Shown here: piece by piece, positions 42,814-55,100 of the stretch | Position numbering within the stretch: position 1 is the stretch's first letter | How the letters are laid out: every line of letters begins with the position of its first letter | Assembly (NCBI GenBank): GCA_030704615.1 | Contig: CM060732.1 | Span: 76,243,053-76,303,052 of the forward strand | Origin: Takakia lepidozioides | Taxonomy: Eukaryota > Streptophyta > Takakiopsida > Takakiales > Takakiaceae | Length of the DNA: 60,000 bases | Direction of reading: 5' to 3' | Program-made: the position numbers and the translations under genes | Notes under the pieces: model-generated | The model's input: the letters and a program-made list of their open reading frames with translations, nothing else | What the model was told of the DNA's origin: nothing | Database searches by the model: none

Positions 42814-44033
42814 ATGGATGGGGAGGTGTGGAGCAATCTCCCTTCCCTCCCTTCCCACCTGTTGGAGAAGCGGGTGTTGGCAGTCTTGCCGTATAGACGA
42901 CTTCGTGGCCTGTGCAAGCAATGGGATTCACTTATTTCTCAATATCCATACTTGCTAGGGCTACGCAATGAAGTCCCTCTTGGGAAGCATGTGTCATGCT
43001 TCATGTTTCTCGACGAAAGTTTGCGAATGCTACTCTATGATCCATTCAATCAACATCAAGATTGAAAGTTCTTGCCACATCGGACGACGATCGAATGCGC
43101 CCACACAATGCCTAGACCAGCAAAATCGACCTAAAATTCCTTGAGCAGCATCTTCCTACTCCTACTCTTGTCCCCTATCGTTGTATTCTTGTCCACCATC
43201 GCCGCACTGCTGTAGCAGGAGGTCTGTTTGTCTTCACAACGTGTGTCTACACAGAGTCTGTCGCCACACCACTGTCGGGTTCATATGAGACTATGTACAC
43301 AGTGTGCAACCCGCTCTCAAAATGCTAGAGACGACTGCCTTCTTGCGTCCGCCCTGTTCTTATGCAATTGGTGGTGGACAGGACCGACTCCTACAAGGTT
43401 ATTGTCTTAGGACGCTCATTGATAACGCATGTGTATGACTCGATCTCGAACTGTTGGAGTGAAACTGGGAGGATGCTTGCGGATCTGAGCACGAGACGAA
43501 ACCCGCTTGTACAAAGCGTGATATGTGGCGACGTTCTGTACGCCATCACTTATCCGGAATATTTTATGCCATCAGCTGGCAAATTGCTGGCATACAACAT
43601 AGCAAGGGGCGTCGTGTGTACAGCGATGCCCGATCATGTGAGGCGGAAATACCTTGTGGAGAGTGGCGGGCGCTTGTTGTTGGTTGGCGCTATGGTTTCC
43701 TCAGAAGACTCGGAAGATTATCGCATAATTAAAGCCATATGTTTGTGGGAATTCATGTTCTCCACTCGAGAGTGGAATGCATTAGGGAGAATGCCTAACT
43801 GGTTATTGAAGCAATTTAAGGATGATATGCGATGGGAAGAGGATTTGTGGACTGCCCTAGCGCATGACGGTCTCATCCTCTTCAAATGCCAGCTGTCACG
43901 AACCTTGGTGTATGACTTGGTACAAGCATCATGGGGCTGGCTTCCTCTGGCTCCCACCTCGACAGATACCTGGACAGAAAAAACAACGGTGAGCAGTGTT
44001 GTGAGCCTCCTTCGTTTAGACACAAAAGTGTAG
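42814..44033 (+). pseudogene. Second F-box/kelch-type pseudogene
   Basis: The F-box is MDGEVWSNLPSLPSHLLEKR, then VLAVLPYRRLRGLCKQWDSL. An in-frame ATG 50 codons earlier (42664) is likely leader. The frame stops at 43063 after LYDPFNQHQD. In another frame come LKFLEQHLPTPTLVPYRC, VAGGLFVFTTCVYTES and NPLSKC, a TAG at about 43326 where Trp is expected, then RRLPSC. From there the frame is open to 44033: VIVLGRSLITHVYDSISNCW, MLAYNIARG-type kelch blocks, LLLVGAMVSS and a C-terminal LVYDLVQASWGWLPLAP. An extra stretch 43057-43127 contains KVLATSD out of its usual order. SCF adaptor by family, but broken. Confidence 0.78.
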
Positions 44034-44088
44034 TTTTGCATTTAATACACTCTCGACCTCCAAATTTTCAGCAGGATCTTGTAACATT

Positions 44089-44210
44089 GTGGTTTTTCAT
44101 TTATTATTACATTCTCGTCTGCGCTACTCTGGTCCAAGATCTGAATGTCTGTGGTTTTTATTTATTATTACATATCGCCCGCACTACTCTGGTCCAAGAT
44201 CTGAATGTAC
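44089..44210. repeat. 60-bp tandem duplication
   Basis: GTGGTTTTT...TTATTATTACAT followed by CTCTGGTCCAAGATCTGAATGT occurs twice in a row (about 44091 and 44151) with a few differences. Confidence 0.85.
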
Positions 44211-45153
44211 ATACCACTATATGAGGGTTGAATGTATGTGAGATACATGTGAAGTATTCAGGTATATCCTCCCAGACCCAGTGGGAGAGAGTTACTCTCG
44301 ACCCGAGCCCCCTTCAGTCCTCAATACTGTACCCGTACAACATGAACCCCCGTCCCCCAGCCAAGTGAGGTCGAACCTATGTCACCTGAGCCCATCGCCT
44401 CAATCAATCCTACTTGCGCAGAACTCCAGTGCCTACGTGTCATGGGGGACACCCGGGAACAAGCCAACAAGGATCGGACAGACAAGCTGGAGGCCCTAGA
44501 AGAGGAAAACCAAGTTCTTGAGGGAAGCATAGCCTTTTCGGAGGGACCCAATGACCAGCAAACCAAGGGGGTTTCTGCCTACTACTTCCCAACAAGCATT
44601 GAAGGAGTGTGAGAGTGAGTGATAACATCACATTTCACCACTTCAGACATCTATCCTGATGGGAAAATAGCAGCTAATAGTATCCAGAACTGTACAAATT
44701 CTGCCACAAGAGAGAGCATCACAATCAATTGATTTGCTTGCACTACAATCACCACAGGAACTGTTCACACGCCATGACTTCCGCGGACAAGGGTGAAATC
44801 CCTAAGGCAAACAAGAAAACTTGCATATTGATCAAGTCTACCCCAACATTTCCAACCCCACCCGACATTAAATTGATTCTTTTCGTTCACAGGCCAAATC
44901 CACAGCCCACCATCTCCATTGGGGTTTAAACCCCTTAGTACATGCATGATTATGCATGCACTTAAGCCATTTTAAGCAGCATTGGATCAGAGTCTTGATG
45001 GACAAGGGTTGATTCACTCCTCCACCCTTCGCATAAAATCACCTGCATACAATGTACTTGCCACTGCTCTTGTTGGGTCACATTGCCAGGAGGTGCTTTC
45101 CCTCTCGAATCACCGCCTTAGTCACCTCCGTGAGATGAGAGAGGACACAGATC
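44211..45153. other. Intergenic, no clear gene
   Basis: An open frame at 44379-44612 encodes a short Glu-rich coiled coil (DKLEALEEENQVLEG) that could be a gag-like relic; nothing else supports it. The right part is the expected 3' flank of the SPX gene. Confidence 0.4.
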
Positions 45154-48100
45154 TTAATCCCCTTCAGTCACTGCAACTGCTGGTGTGGATTTCTCATTCA
45201 CAACTACCCCAAAAGTTTCTTCCTTCTCAAATAGGTTACATGGGGGTAGGGACTGAGCACTGACAGTAGAGCTACCCTTCCGAATTTCTTGAAGCGTCCG
45301 AAGAGCTGCCACCATGCTCTTATATATAACCTGTACATCTCCACCAGTCGAGAATGAGGCATCATGGAGTTCTTTGGGGGCTTCCTCACCGCTCCCATCT
45401 CCTTCAATATCTATGCTTTCATCAGCTGGTGATGGAGGAAAGAAGGACAGCAAGTTGTCACACTCTTGCACTAGCTTGGAAAGGAGCTCAGTTGCAAAGA
45501 ACGGCTGTAGCAGCACCTTTCGAATGAAAGGCAATCGAAGTACTGCCCCAGTACGCTTATCATGCTTCTTTAGGATCTTCACTAACCCTGCAACCCCCAT
45601 CAAGCCCCTTAAGTCTCACAAAATGATCTTCTGGATTATTTTTCATTAATGGCAACAGATCAGTATTCAACAGCAATGACTGATCTTTGAAGTACCACTC
45701 GTAGAACTATCCTATGGTGTATCAACTTCTGTGCCAAAGAGGGCTGAGGAGAGCAAGGGGAAGACTAATGTACTCATAAGACATTGTTTGCTGTAGCGTT
45801 GTGGACATAGACCCCGCGCCCAGTTTGGCCGGAACAAATGGGGAAGTCTCATATGGCTATACACGATGGGTATGCTTTGAGGTACCACTAGAACTATAAT
45901 ATCATCTAATGATATATGAAGGGTAGGGAGGAAAGCTAGAGGAAGAGAGGCATGGTCTCTAACCCATCCTAGCCCATAAGGATATACATGTAGAGACGGA
46001 AACAAAGAGAGAGTTACGAAAGTGACTCTGCAGTTACAAACACCATGGCCTCCCGGTCATAGACCCCAACCCCATTGGGTAAAACCCTTAGTGTGGACCT
46101 GCCCTTTTGCTAAGTTCTAGCACACATGGTCCCCAACACAGAGTCTGGGCCAAAAGCCGTGGAGGAGAGCAAGAGGAAGAGAAAGGAACAGTCATTCAAC
46201 CCCTACTAGCCCGGATATATACACAAAAGTGATTACTGCAGTTACACAGCCAACGTCGCCCAAACTCTAATCCCATTGGGTAAAACTTAAGTATGAGTGT
46301 GTCCCCTTTGCAAAACTTAGTTCTAGTGGCTGTGGTCCACACCATACAGGCGTGCATGCATGAAAGCAGGGAACAAAAGTAGAACCCAGGCTTTCCCAGG
46401 TGTAATGCCCAGCTTTGATGATATACCACAGCTGACACCCCTGCACTGGCTTCCACATCCTAACATCTGGTTGGTGCGCTTGCCTGCCAGTGTGGCTGGT
46501 CAGGCATGCTGCATGCATGGGTCTCCAGCACGGTCGCATGGAAAGATAAGGTATGCTGCAACATGGACTGAGGTGAGATATGGGCTTTAAGTTTACATGG
46601 AAAGAGGCCCCAAGGGCTACCATTCTTCTTCCTGTACTGACCTGTGTAATTGAGAGCACTGTAACTTTCCATCAACACCATCTCTCCATGGAAAGTAACA
46701 ATATCAGTTCGGATCTTCAAGAACTCCTCATTCCACCCAAATTCCTGTGCATGCGCCCTGCTTTGCTTTTGCAACAAATCTAGCCTATGCTTTACATCCT
46801 GCAACCATGTCCCACATTATTACTGCCATCGTTACAAGGTCATCGTAGTACACTCCAAAGCAGGTTGATGAACAGCGCTGAAAGGAACTATAGCACAACT
46901 GAAAGAGAAGCACCGGCAATGATTTAAGTGCAGTGAGGGCTTGGAGTGTCATTTCTGCAGCCTCCCATGTGGCATACCTCCATGTATAAACAGAATAGCA
47001 CCACACAATGTGGATCCTTTTACAGATTCATACACATAACTGAGAGATAATAGCATAGTGCTCTTTGTGCATTCCTTGAACATCTAACTGAAAGTCGGTT
47101 AAAAGGTCATAGCAATTTCAACAGGTGTTATCTGCAACTCCCTTGTGTTCAGAACTTTCTAGAATGTAGTGCTGAGAAGCACTATGGAAAGAGAACAACC
47201 CTATGGACATTTAAAACGATCATATGATTTAACCTGCCACTATGAACCTTCAAACTGCAAAAACGCTGTCAGGTCTGCAGCCCAACGTTGTGAGCATAGT
47301 AGCAAATTCGGCGTATCTTGAACACACCAGATTCAACTTCCCATGCTGTATACATCCCGCTCAATTACCAGTGGAAAAAGAAAATTCAATAGGCTATGTA
47401 CAATCTAAAAAAGTTTTCAGTTTTCAACCGGCTCCATCTTGTAGAACCAGAATGCCAAGACACACACACCTAATCAGATTAGTTCCAATGTACCCTCCAA
47501 TAGAGAGCCTCACAAATGGTTGTTTAGCATAACCAAGTTAAGCTTACCACAAAATCTACAAATTCTACTATTCTTCTACAGGACCTACTTCTTGGGCTCC
47601 GCCCATTTCACAGAGATCATGGAAAAAACCAAAACCCAGAGACGAACCCTACAGGGATGGCTCCTCTGCATTGAAAAGGGGGATTACTTTATCATCTATG
47701 GTAAGGCTTAGAAAGAGAGAGAGAGAGAGATGGAGAGGGATGTGAGGTCTGCTGTCAAACTTTCCTCACTGCCATCTGGGGATTCTCTTCCCATATTAAA
47801 ACATATCCTCCACAATGCAGCTTTAGTCAGACCTATTAGAACTTGTGAAGAGAAGGAGTTTTCTGGGAGGGCAATTTACCCTACAGAAGGACTTGTTCAA
47901 AGAAAGATAGATGACTCTAACGCAAGAAAGAGTCTGATGAAATTAGTACAACAGACGGATGCCCCTCACTCAAACAACTTCCAAACCACCTCATTCCACT
48001 GTCAAATAGGCTTGAAACCATGGACACAGACAGGTGGGAAGGGGACAAAGACAAAGAGCTGACCATTGCCTCACGTTTGCAGTGTCCTCGTGATGCCAAC

Positions 48101-48806
48101 CCGTCCGGAGCTCATCCCATAATTTGTAGCCAGAAGATAAAAATTGTGAAATCTATCATTGCATTTAGCTCACAGCGAATGAAAAGAGTGAAGTGGTCAT
48201 CAAAAGTAGGAATGTCCTAACCTGCAAACGGATGACGTAGTCTTCCTCCTTTTCGGTGAAAAAGGCGTTGAACTTCTCGAGCTCCACATTCAGTAGCCGG
48301 ATGAACTCCTCTTCTTCAGTCGTGAGCTCCTTGTCCTCGGGTGCGGAGAGGGGCGGAGGATGGGTCCTCTCCGCACGCAGACCCCTGCCACTTACTGACT
48401 CCACCTCTTTTTCTCCATCCATACCCTCAAGCCCTTGTACCCTCTTCCTCTTGGCTCCAGCCCCAGCAATTTCCGACCCCTCTACACCCACTTCTATATC
48501 TTCCCCCGCAGCCAGGATTGGCATGCCTTCTAGATCCTTGGCTCTTTTAGGTGGGCCTAAGATATGTGCACAAGCCACGGGCGGCCATTGGACGCTCTCT
48601 CGTGTCACGTCTTCTTCAAGAGTCGCGAGCTCAGCGCCATCTCTATCGGCCACGAGGGCAGCAGGCTGGAATGCGGCGTCTGGCAGGGAATTGCGGTCCA
48701 AGAACTGCTTGATTCGCCTCTTTAGCTGTTTGTAAGACAAGAACTTGTCCCGGTATTCGGGAGGCAAATCATCCAACAAAAGCTGCAACAGCTTTCCATA
48801 CTTCAT
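45154..48806 (-). CDS. SPX-domain protein (phosphate-sensing, SPX1-4 class)
   Basis: Three exons on the minus strand: 48806-48222 (195 codons, donor TTGCAG|GTTAGG), 46798-46642 (157 nt) and 45587-45154 to TAA. They join in phase to 391 residues. Exon 1 begins MKYGKLLQLLLDDLPPEYRD with KFLSYKQLKRR, whose Tyr25 and Lys29 match the inositol-polyphosphate site, and after a long polar linker has the second block EEEEFIRLLNVELEKFNAFF. Exon 2 has FHGEMVLMESYSALNYT and exon 3 GLVKILKKHDKRTGA with the Lys cluster of the third block, then RLPFIRKVLLQPFF. In plants stand-alone SPX proteins bind inositol pyrophosphates when phosphate is ample and restrain PHR transcription factors. No EXS, MFS or RING domain follows. 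The roughly 100-residue insert between blocks one and two is long for the class. I see no P1BS element within 900 bases upstream. Confidence 0.9.
45735..46330. repeat. Diverged direct duplications in SPX intron 2
   Basis: The words GAGGAGAGCAAG, CTGCAGTTACA, CCCATTGGGTAAAAC and CTTTTGC/TAAGTTCTAG recur with a spacing of roughly 200-230 bases, showing two to three decayed copies of one unit. Confidence 0.6.
45771..45850. repeat. Dispersed repeat also found in the MED12 intron
   Basis: It begins TACTCATAAGACATTGTTTG and includes GCCCAGTTTGG; related copies start at 57991 and 58252. Confidence 0.75.
47713..47731. repeat. (GA)n microsatellite
   Basis: About nine GA repeats in SPX intron 1. Confidence 0.8.
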
Positions 48807-49744
48807 GCTTGCAAGACTCGGATAGGCTCCCCCTATCCGAATTATCGTGTGGATGCCTCCACCTTTCTCTCTCGACACCTAAAATTGACAGAAACAAGAA
48901 AAACTCATCGCCTCCGGCCAGAGAAGAAATCCAATCACATGAAGTTCAACCATCATACACCCCTAGCGAGAAAGCGGAAATGAAAAAACACGACAGCAAG
49001 ACAGATTACCCAAGCCCAGACACACACATGCGAACACAAGAAGAGATCAAACCGCCAAAAATCCCACCAACACTCACACCTTCAGCAATACCTTGCCAGA
49101 CACACAAATCCCCTCAGACACTATCCAATCAACCCCACACAAACCTGGTCACTGAGATAAAGACTCACAACACATCCTTAGTCTCTCCGAAGCAAAGACA
49201 AACACAAACACACCACACACATCTTCCAACACACTCGCAGCGAACGAGAACAACGGAAAGCTAATGGCCCACAGGCCGGCCCCATCCCACGGCCATTCTG
49301 ACATCTAGACGAATCCAACGGCTCGAACTCGACGACTTCGGACATTCCCGAGAACATACTCCCGCGCGAATGTACCCGGTATCTTTGCACCACCGGCTGC
49401 AGCCCGCGACCACAGTACGGTTGGGCGACCCTCTGACCTAACCCGGTAGATCTCTCGGAATCTTCTTTTATCCTACTGTGGCCACGGGGCTGCCTCGGAA
49501 ACCAGAACTGGACACTCAGGACCCAAACCGGTTCGGTCCTTGCCTCCAGTTCTTGGTTCGGCAGAAGTATGCTCAAAGTGAGGTTCGGGATAGGTTCGGT
49601 TCAACGATCGTGTCTGGGTATGGATAGCAGGGTCATGGAACGCGGTCCAGAATTTGATCCGACGATGGGCTAATTCTGTCACCTCGCTCGGTAGACAAAA
49701 TTAGATCAATAATGCTGCGATGCTTAGTAACTCATTTATTCAGT
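48807..49744. other. Upstream region of the SPX gene
   Basis: It is the expected promoter and 5' leader for the minus-strand SPX gene. The first 300 bases are rich in CA on the plus strand (CT on the minus strand). No clear TATA box or GNATATNC (P1BS) site is visible. Open frames here look like chance. Confidence 0.45.
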
Positions 49745-50225
49745 GTGTACTACTTTTTATACGTTTTTTTGAGAAATATCACTTCATTTAACTATTTAAG
49801 TTTTTATTTATTTATTTTATGTTTAATGAAAAGAGGACAGAGGCCCTGGATTAACTTTATTTAGTGGGAGTTTTTATTTAATTTTCTGGATTGTGGACAA
49901 ATGGAAGCAATGGTCTTTATTTTATTTATTGCCCCATTTAGGATTGTTACAAGAGCCTGTCATTGCTCTTTTGGTAAGAGTTACCCTGTCGTTATATATA
50001 GAGAAGAAGAAGAAGACTCCAACAAAAGTGTACTACTTTTCATATGTTTTTTGGAGAAATATCACTATAATCTCTTGGATTATGGACGAATGGCCCAAGC
50101 AGTGGTCTTCAATTTATTTTATTGTCCAGTTTAGGATGGTTACAAGCCTGCCAAGTCATAAGTTGTGCGGCTCTTGCGGTTAGAGTTACCACTATTATTA
50201 TATTAAAAAAAATAAGATGACTCCG
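49745..50225. repeat. Tandem duplication, about 280 and 200 bp
   Basis: GTACTACTTTT(C/T)ATA...GAGAAATATCACT starts at about 49747 and again at 50029. The following TGGACAAATGG/TGGACGAATGG, TGGTCTT, TTTAGGAT and GAGTTACC words repeat in the same order. Confidence 0.75.
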
Positions 50226-51279
50226 AAAAGCTACCAGCCGTGCACTTACTACTACACACTTTCAGGAGTGCACTATCTATAGTGACAGAACTTATCATAA
50301 AAACATGCGAAGTCAATGGATTGTTTGAACATAAGTTGGTTGACGCCATGTAATAAAATCCACATATTCATTATAAAGGATCTTATTCTATGTAGTTGAA
50401 AAATGTGTTTAAATAATAGCCTGGTTGGCCTGACCAACTTTTCTTGGGTATGCGGTAAGGGCCAACTTCCATGTCCCGGCCGTCCCGGCCAAGTTATCGA
50501 GAGTTAATCAACATCGGTGGAGCGTGGCCGACTGGTGTGATAGACATTAGAGTCTCCTCTTTTAGTCGGGTGATAGTTGATTTTAGCATGTCATATCTTG
50601 TGATTAATATATTTAAAATACTTTATAGACCCATATGGGATCCATACTGAGTCTACAAACCTGCAAACAACTCAACACTGAACCTCCAGCTGCCACCGGA
50701 AGGGCCATAATATATGGAAAATGAACTAGGTGGTGTTCCCGGCTGCTCTGCTACCGGCATGTCTTTGAGAGCTGCGGTTGAGCTAAATTGGCACCCAACC
50801 GGAACCTCATAGACATTAGAAGTTAGAGGTTGGGTAGCGTGTGAGCATGCTTACGTGAGCACAAGGGCATATTCCCCGAATTTCCACGAAATTTCCACAG
50901 CAAAATGAACTTGGCAAAACTATACATTATGCGAAACTATCTCATAAAGAACAAGTATCTCCTATACCTGATGAACACTTTATCCTATAAGCGTGGCTTT
51001 TTTTCTATAACAGGCGTGCAAGAAAGAGGGACACTGGAAACACGAATGTCAGTTGAGACTCAAGCATGAGGCAGAATTGGGAAATATGGAAGCCGAACCG
51101 AGTGTAGCCGTAAGTGTGGTAAACCCTGTAGTTGATACCCTTGCGGTAACCCGAACTAGGCCAAGAAACAAAAACCTCCAGATAAGGAATATGAAGAAGA
51201 ACGGAAACAATATCCATAAAGTGTAGCATGACAGGAAGAAAAGAGCTTACACCAGGAGGTAAGCAAGGCCATAGCTCAA
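50226..51279. other. Intergenic, no gene recognised
   Basis: No supported gene. Some words around 50780-50850 (AACCTCATAGACATTAGAAG and similar) recur near 52430-52450, suggesting relics flanking the gag-protease fragment. Confidence 0.4.
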
Positions 51280-52345
51280 ATGCAAGAAGGAACTCATATA
51301 CCTTCTGGAGATCCAACTCCAAATAATCAGATCAGACCAACGACGAAGACCACGAATGAAACCACGGAGACAACATTGGCTGAAGTAATATGCCAGACCA
51401 AGACCCAAATTACCATTGGGCAATTATTAAAAATTGCTCCACATTGCAAGAAAACTTTATTCCGGGCAATTGAGGCATTGACCCCTACACCAAAACAAAT
51501 ACCAATACCAGAGGTTTACACGATTAAACCCACAATTATACAACGAGCTCCAGACTACGACGAAGCGATACCAGTAATACAAGTACGTATTGGACGGAAG
51601 CTAGTAACGGATGTACTCATCGATGGAGGATCGGGAATGAATATCATGACGGAAAGAATGAAAAAGTCACTAGGATTGGGACACATGGAACCTACTCCAT
51701 TCACAATACGAATGGCCGATCAACAAAAAGTACAGTCATTGGGTATTATCAGATGCCTTACGATGGAAGTAGCAGGACTGGTATATGAAGTATCAGTAAC
51801 CCTTCTTAGAATGGAGAATGTGGCAGAAAGATATTCGCTACTACTTGGCCGACCATGGTTAACACAAGCCCAATCACACCACGATTGGGGAAACCAGAAG
51901 CTCACGATCAAAAAAGGATCAGAACAAGTCACTATCACCACGAAGCAACGAGGCGCGATTCCATGAGAGAAATGACCTTGTATAGTGGAAGAGTATGACT
52001 GGTCCAGTGGACTGTCGGATGAAGAAGAAGCCACAGTATATGTAGCACATCCATAGTTAGAACCCATTGGTCAATTAGTGGTCAAAAGTACCACAACAAT
52101 AGGATGTCACATGGTGAACACCTAAGGAGAATCAAGTACTCCAATATCGGAAGATCCTGAGGAAGAAGCTATGGACACACCTCAATACCCTACCCATTAC
52201 TATCAAGAAAGAGAAGAGGACATTAACATCAGTGAAGTACATGCCATGATTGCAACCGTTGGACAAGAGATTTCAGGATGGACACTAACGGAAGAAATCC
52301 TCTATACCCGCTTACGATTTTTTTCCCGCTTTGGAAACATATAAG
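51280..52345 (+). pseudogene. LTR-retrotransposon gag-protease relic
   Basis: The main frame (51280-51966) holds IPVIQVRIGRKLVTDVLIDG with GSGMNIMTERMKKSLGL, a retropepsin active site of the DGGSG type seen in plant Ty3/gypsy elements, and LLLGRPWLTQAQSHHDW with the second conserved protease block. Downstream to about 52345, shorter frames (EEYDWSSGLSDEEEATVYVA, INISEVHAMIATVGQEI) continue the family with stops. No RT, LTR or primer site is visible. It is an isolated fragment. Confidence 0.7.
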
Positions 52346-52455
52346 TCATATGACCGAGGTTAAGAAAACATAAAACTCCCATGACTGTGGGTTGTGCTCA
52401 CGCGATACCAACCCCCTAGAAGTTGGAACCTCAGAGACATGAGAAGTTGGGCTAC

Positions 52456-52641
52456 CAAGTTGTAGCCTAGTGGAAATGGGCACATACCACCTCGAAAGTT
52501 GTTGTGGGTTCAATGTTCAATCCACCAATTGTTGTCACAAAGGTATCCACCTTCCTAGCGGAAGGGAGTCACCATTTGGGGTCAAGAGACACCATAATTT
52601 ACGCTTCCTTCGGGAGGCGTCATATATATATATATATATAT
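52456..52641 (+). repeat. tRNA-derived SINE, copy 1
   Basis: Box A TAGCCTAGTGG at 52463 and a box-B-like GGGTTCAATGTTCAATCC near 52506 are followed by AAGGTATCCACCTTCC and the end CTTCGGGAGGCGTC plus a (TA)n tail (52622-52641). The same layout recurs inverted at 53.6-53.8 kb. Confidence 0.7.
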
Positions 52642-53599
52642 GGGCTACCAAAAAAAACCTAGCAATTTTGTAACCCAGCTAAGTTATGAGGATTCTCTCC
52701 TAAACCACAAACATTCCATGTGGGGCCCTTAAATCCTAAGGCAAAGGTGTAAGAGCCACTTTACACGCTAGGCAGTTGGCCCCCATTATGACATCATGCC
52801 CAATATTTTATGCTATCTTCCCCCTTCCCATGTTTAGAAATTCACTACCTACTTGCTATTACCCTTCACCCTTGACCCGTTGACGGGTGCCAAGGCTTGC
52901 AATCTCCGTAAAATGCAAAGTCTTGCAGATCGTGGGCGCCCTTGATGTTAAAAGATGGCTACTCACGGTCAATATTGATAGCAAACCTCCACGTTCCGGT
53001 CATCTCCAGCTCTAGAATGCAAAGCTTGTGCTTTGGGCCAATTTTCTTTTCCATGTTTATTTGGTGTCAAATGCTTTCAACACCATTTTGTTTGTTCGTT
53101 TCATATTGTTATCTTGCACCTTTATGGATTCATGTAGTTGCAGCAAACTAGATATACAATTCATATGATCAACATACCTTAATGTGTTGAAATTGTCGAT
53201 TTCATCAAGTGTTGAAATAATCGCTTGCCATAGCTATAGAACACAATAAGCAACTCACCGGCGCAACTCAAAATGCAAATATGACCTGCGACAATGGTGA
53301 CATCATTCAACGTGCAAAGGTGAGCTTGGAAAGTGTCTCTTAGAGGGGGCCTTCAAATTACCTTAGACCCTGGTGCCTAGTTCCTATACACAACAGACAC
53401 ATCCCTTGGATGATGCTCGGGCGTGGTGGGTAGCCCGGATCCACTCATTTTTTTGTTATTTATTAAATTCTTGGGGAAATGGATGAAGCTCAAATTACAT
53501 TACACAATGAGGAAAAAATAACCTTGGAGGGCCATGAAGCTTGAACAAGCCAAGGGCTTCACAGCAGGACAACAACAGAAGAGTTTGGATCCACTAAAA
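52642..53599. other. Intergenic, no gene recognised
   Basis: Short open frames only. No family or repeat signature seen. Confidence 0.4.
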
Positions 53600-53758
53600 T
53601 GAAAATATAGACGCCTCCCGAAGCTTCTCTTCACCACAAGGGCTATTGCCTTCCAGCTGAAAAGTGGATACCTTCATGACACACCAGACCGTGGTTTGAA
53701 CCCACAACCACACCCAACATGGTATGTGCCCATTACCACTGGGCTACATGCTGGTTGT
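53600..53758 (-). repeat. tRNA-derived SINE, copy 2
   Basis: On the minus strand: box A TAGCCCAGTGG, then ATGGGCACATACCA, box B GGGTTCAAACC, AAGGTATCCAC and the end GCTTCGGGAGGCGTCTATAT. It shares body and 3' end with copy 1. Confidence 0.75.
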
Positions 53759-53818
53759 CTTGAATCCACTCATTTAAGGTAATCTCATCCAAAACCGCTG
53801 GAATAAAAAATACGCATA

Positions 53819-53822
<4 letters not shown>

Positions 53823-53850
<28 letters not shown>
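53823..53850. repeat. Poly(T) run, 28 bases
   Basis: Uninterrupted T run. It may be the poly(A) tail of a minus-strand retroposed sequence; no source was recognised. Confidence 0.85.
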
Positions 53851-54584
53851 CTCTTCATCGAGGCACTATTTTTCCTGTAGTATGAGCAATGTAATTTGGA
53901 ACCCATCCCGAGTTGATTTTTGGAGTAGCTATGAATTTCTATCTAGTTAGAAGTAGACTTGCCTATTCACATTAGTAGACTCATCTATTCCCCTCAGCAG
54001 ACTCACCCATTCAAATCATCCATCTATGATTCTTCATCCAATGGTGTCTAAACATGTGTTATGGGTTCTGCATGAACCCTCAGACATTGTGATCTCACGG
54101 ATTTGCAACGCTTTAATGTTGGAAATGAGGGATTTTTATAGGTGACGCTTATAGGTGGGGTAATGGAATCGGGTGAGCTTACCTTTTTTTCTATTTTTTT
54201 TAGAAAGGGAAATACCTGGGAGTGACAGCTCACAAATCAGGCCCCTGAAAAAGTAACCTCTTTCAAAGTAACCTTGCCGTGAAGGATTTCGCATGGGACA
54301 CCGCCCAAGGTAAGGGGGAGACCAACATACCAACATACCAGTGTTGGTCTGCTATTGGATTGAGCACCTGGTATCAACCCTGGTATCAGAGAACAGAGCA
54401 GCCTGGTCCTAGATCTGAGAGACCTAGGCTGATACCAATGCACAGACGAAGTAGGTTTTGGAAAAAATGACGTAGACCAGACCAGCCTGGTATCAAGCAC
54501 TAGAATTCATTGTTGATACTCGCTCCGCATGTTTTGTAGCCGTCACTCCACCGGTATCAATGCTTGCTATACTTTTGTGGCATA
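53851..54584. other. Intergenic, no gene recognised
   Basis: No supported gene. GGTATCA words near 54370-54500 and a short inverted repeat around AGATCT at 54410 were noted without assignment. Confidence 0.4.
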
Positions 54585-55100
54585 TTTGTTGGGATTTTAT
54601 GCAAGTTAAAAAATGACACACAATAATCTTCCGGAGGATACACCAAGATGTTTGGATTGAGCAATTTTAAAATTGTCATGAACAACTTTTCGACAAGTAT
54701 CCATCGTGCATGACCTAATGGTAGAAACAACCTTCCGTAAGGTGTTAAATATATTTGTTTGGATTTTATGCAAGTTAAAAAATGATTTAAAGGGTATCCC
54801 AATATGTTTGGATTGAGCAATTTAAAATTTGACATGAACAACCTTCCGGTAGGTATCCATCAAACATAACTCAATGATAAAAATAACCTTCAATAAAATA
54901 AAAAGATTTGTTTAAATTCTACTTAATTGAAAAATTGACAAGCACAACCTTCTGGAGGATATAATAACATTGAGGAATTTTCAAAACTAGGAACAACCTT
55001 TCAACAGGTACCCATCAAACAAGACTCAATGATAAGAACCATCTTATGTAAGGTAAATCTATTTATTGGGATTATATTCTATCGGAAAATGAGCATTGTT
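54585..55100. repeat. AT-rich tandem repeat, about 150-170 bp, 3 copies
   Basis: TTTGGATTTTATGCAAGTTA-like words start units at about 54588, 54757, 54906 and (partial) 55066. Each has AACAACCTT(T/C)C and GGTA(T/C)CCATC words in the same order. Copies 1 and 2 are closest. Confidence 0.75.

Noticed and set aside
48256-48735. Plus-strand 159-codon open frame
   Set aside because: Antisense to SPX exon 1; Ser/Pro-rich composition follows from the Glu-rich sense strand.
54375-54395. Primer binding site suggested by TGGTATCAGAGAA
   Set aside because: No LTR end precedes it and no gag follows; GGTATCA words recur locally as a simple motif.
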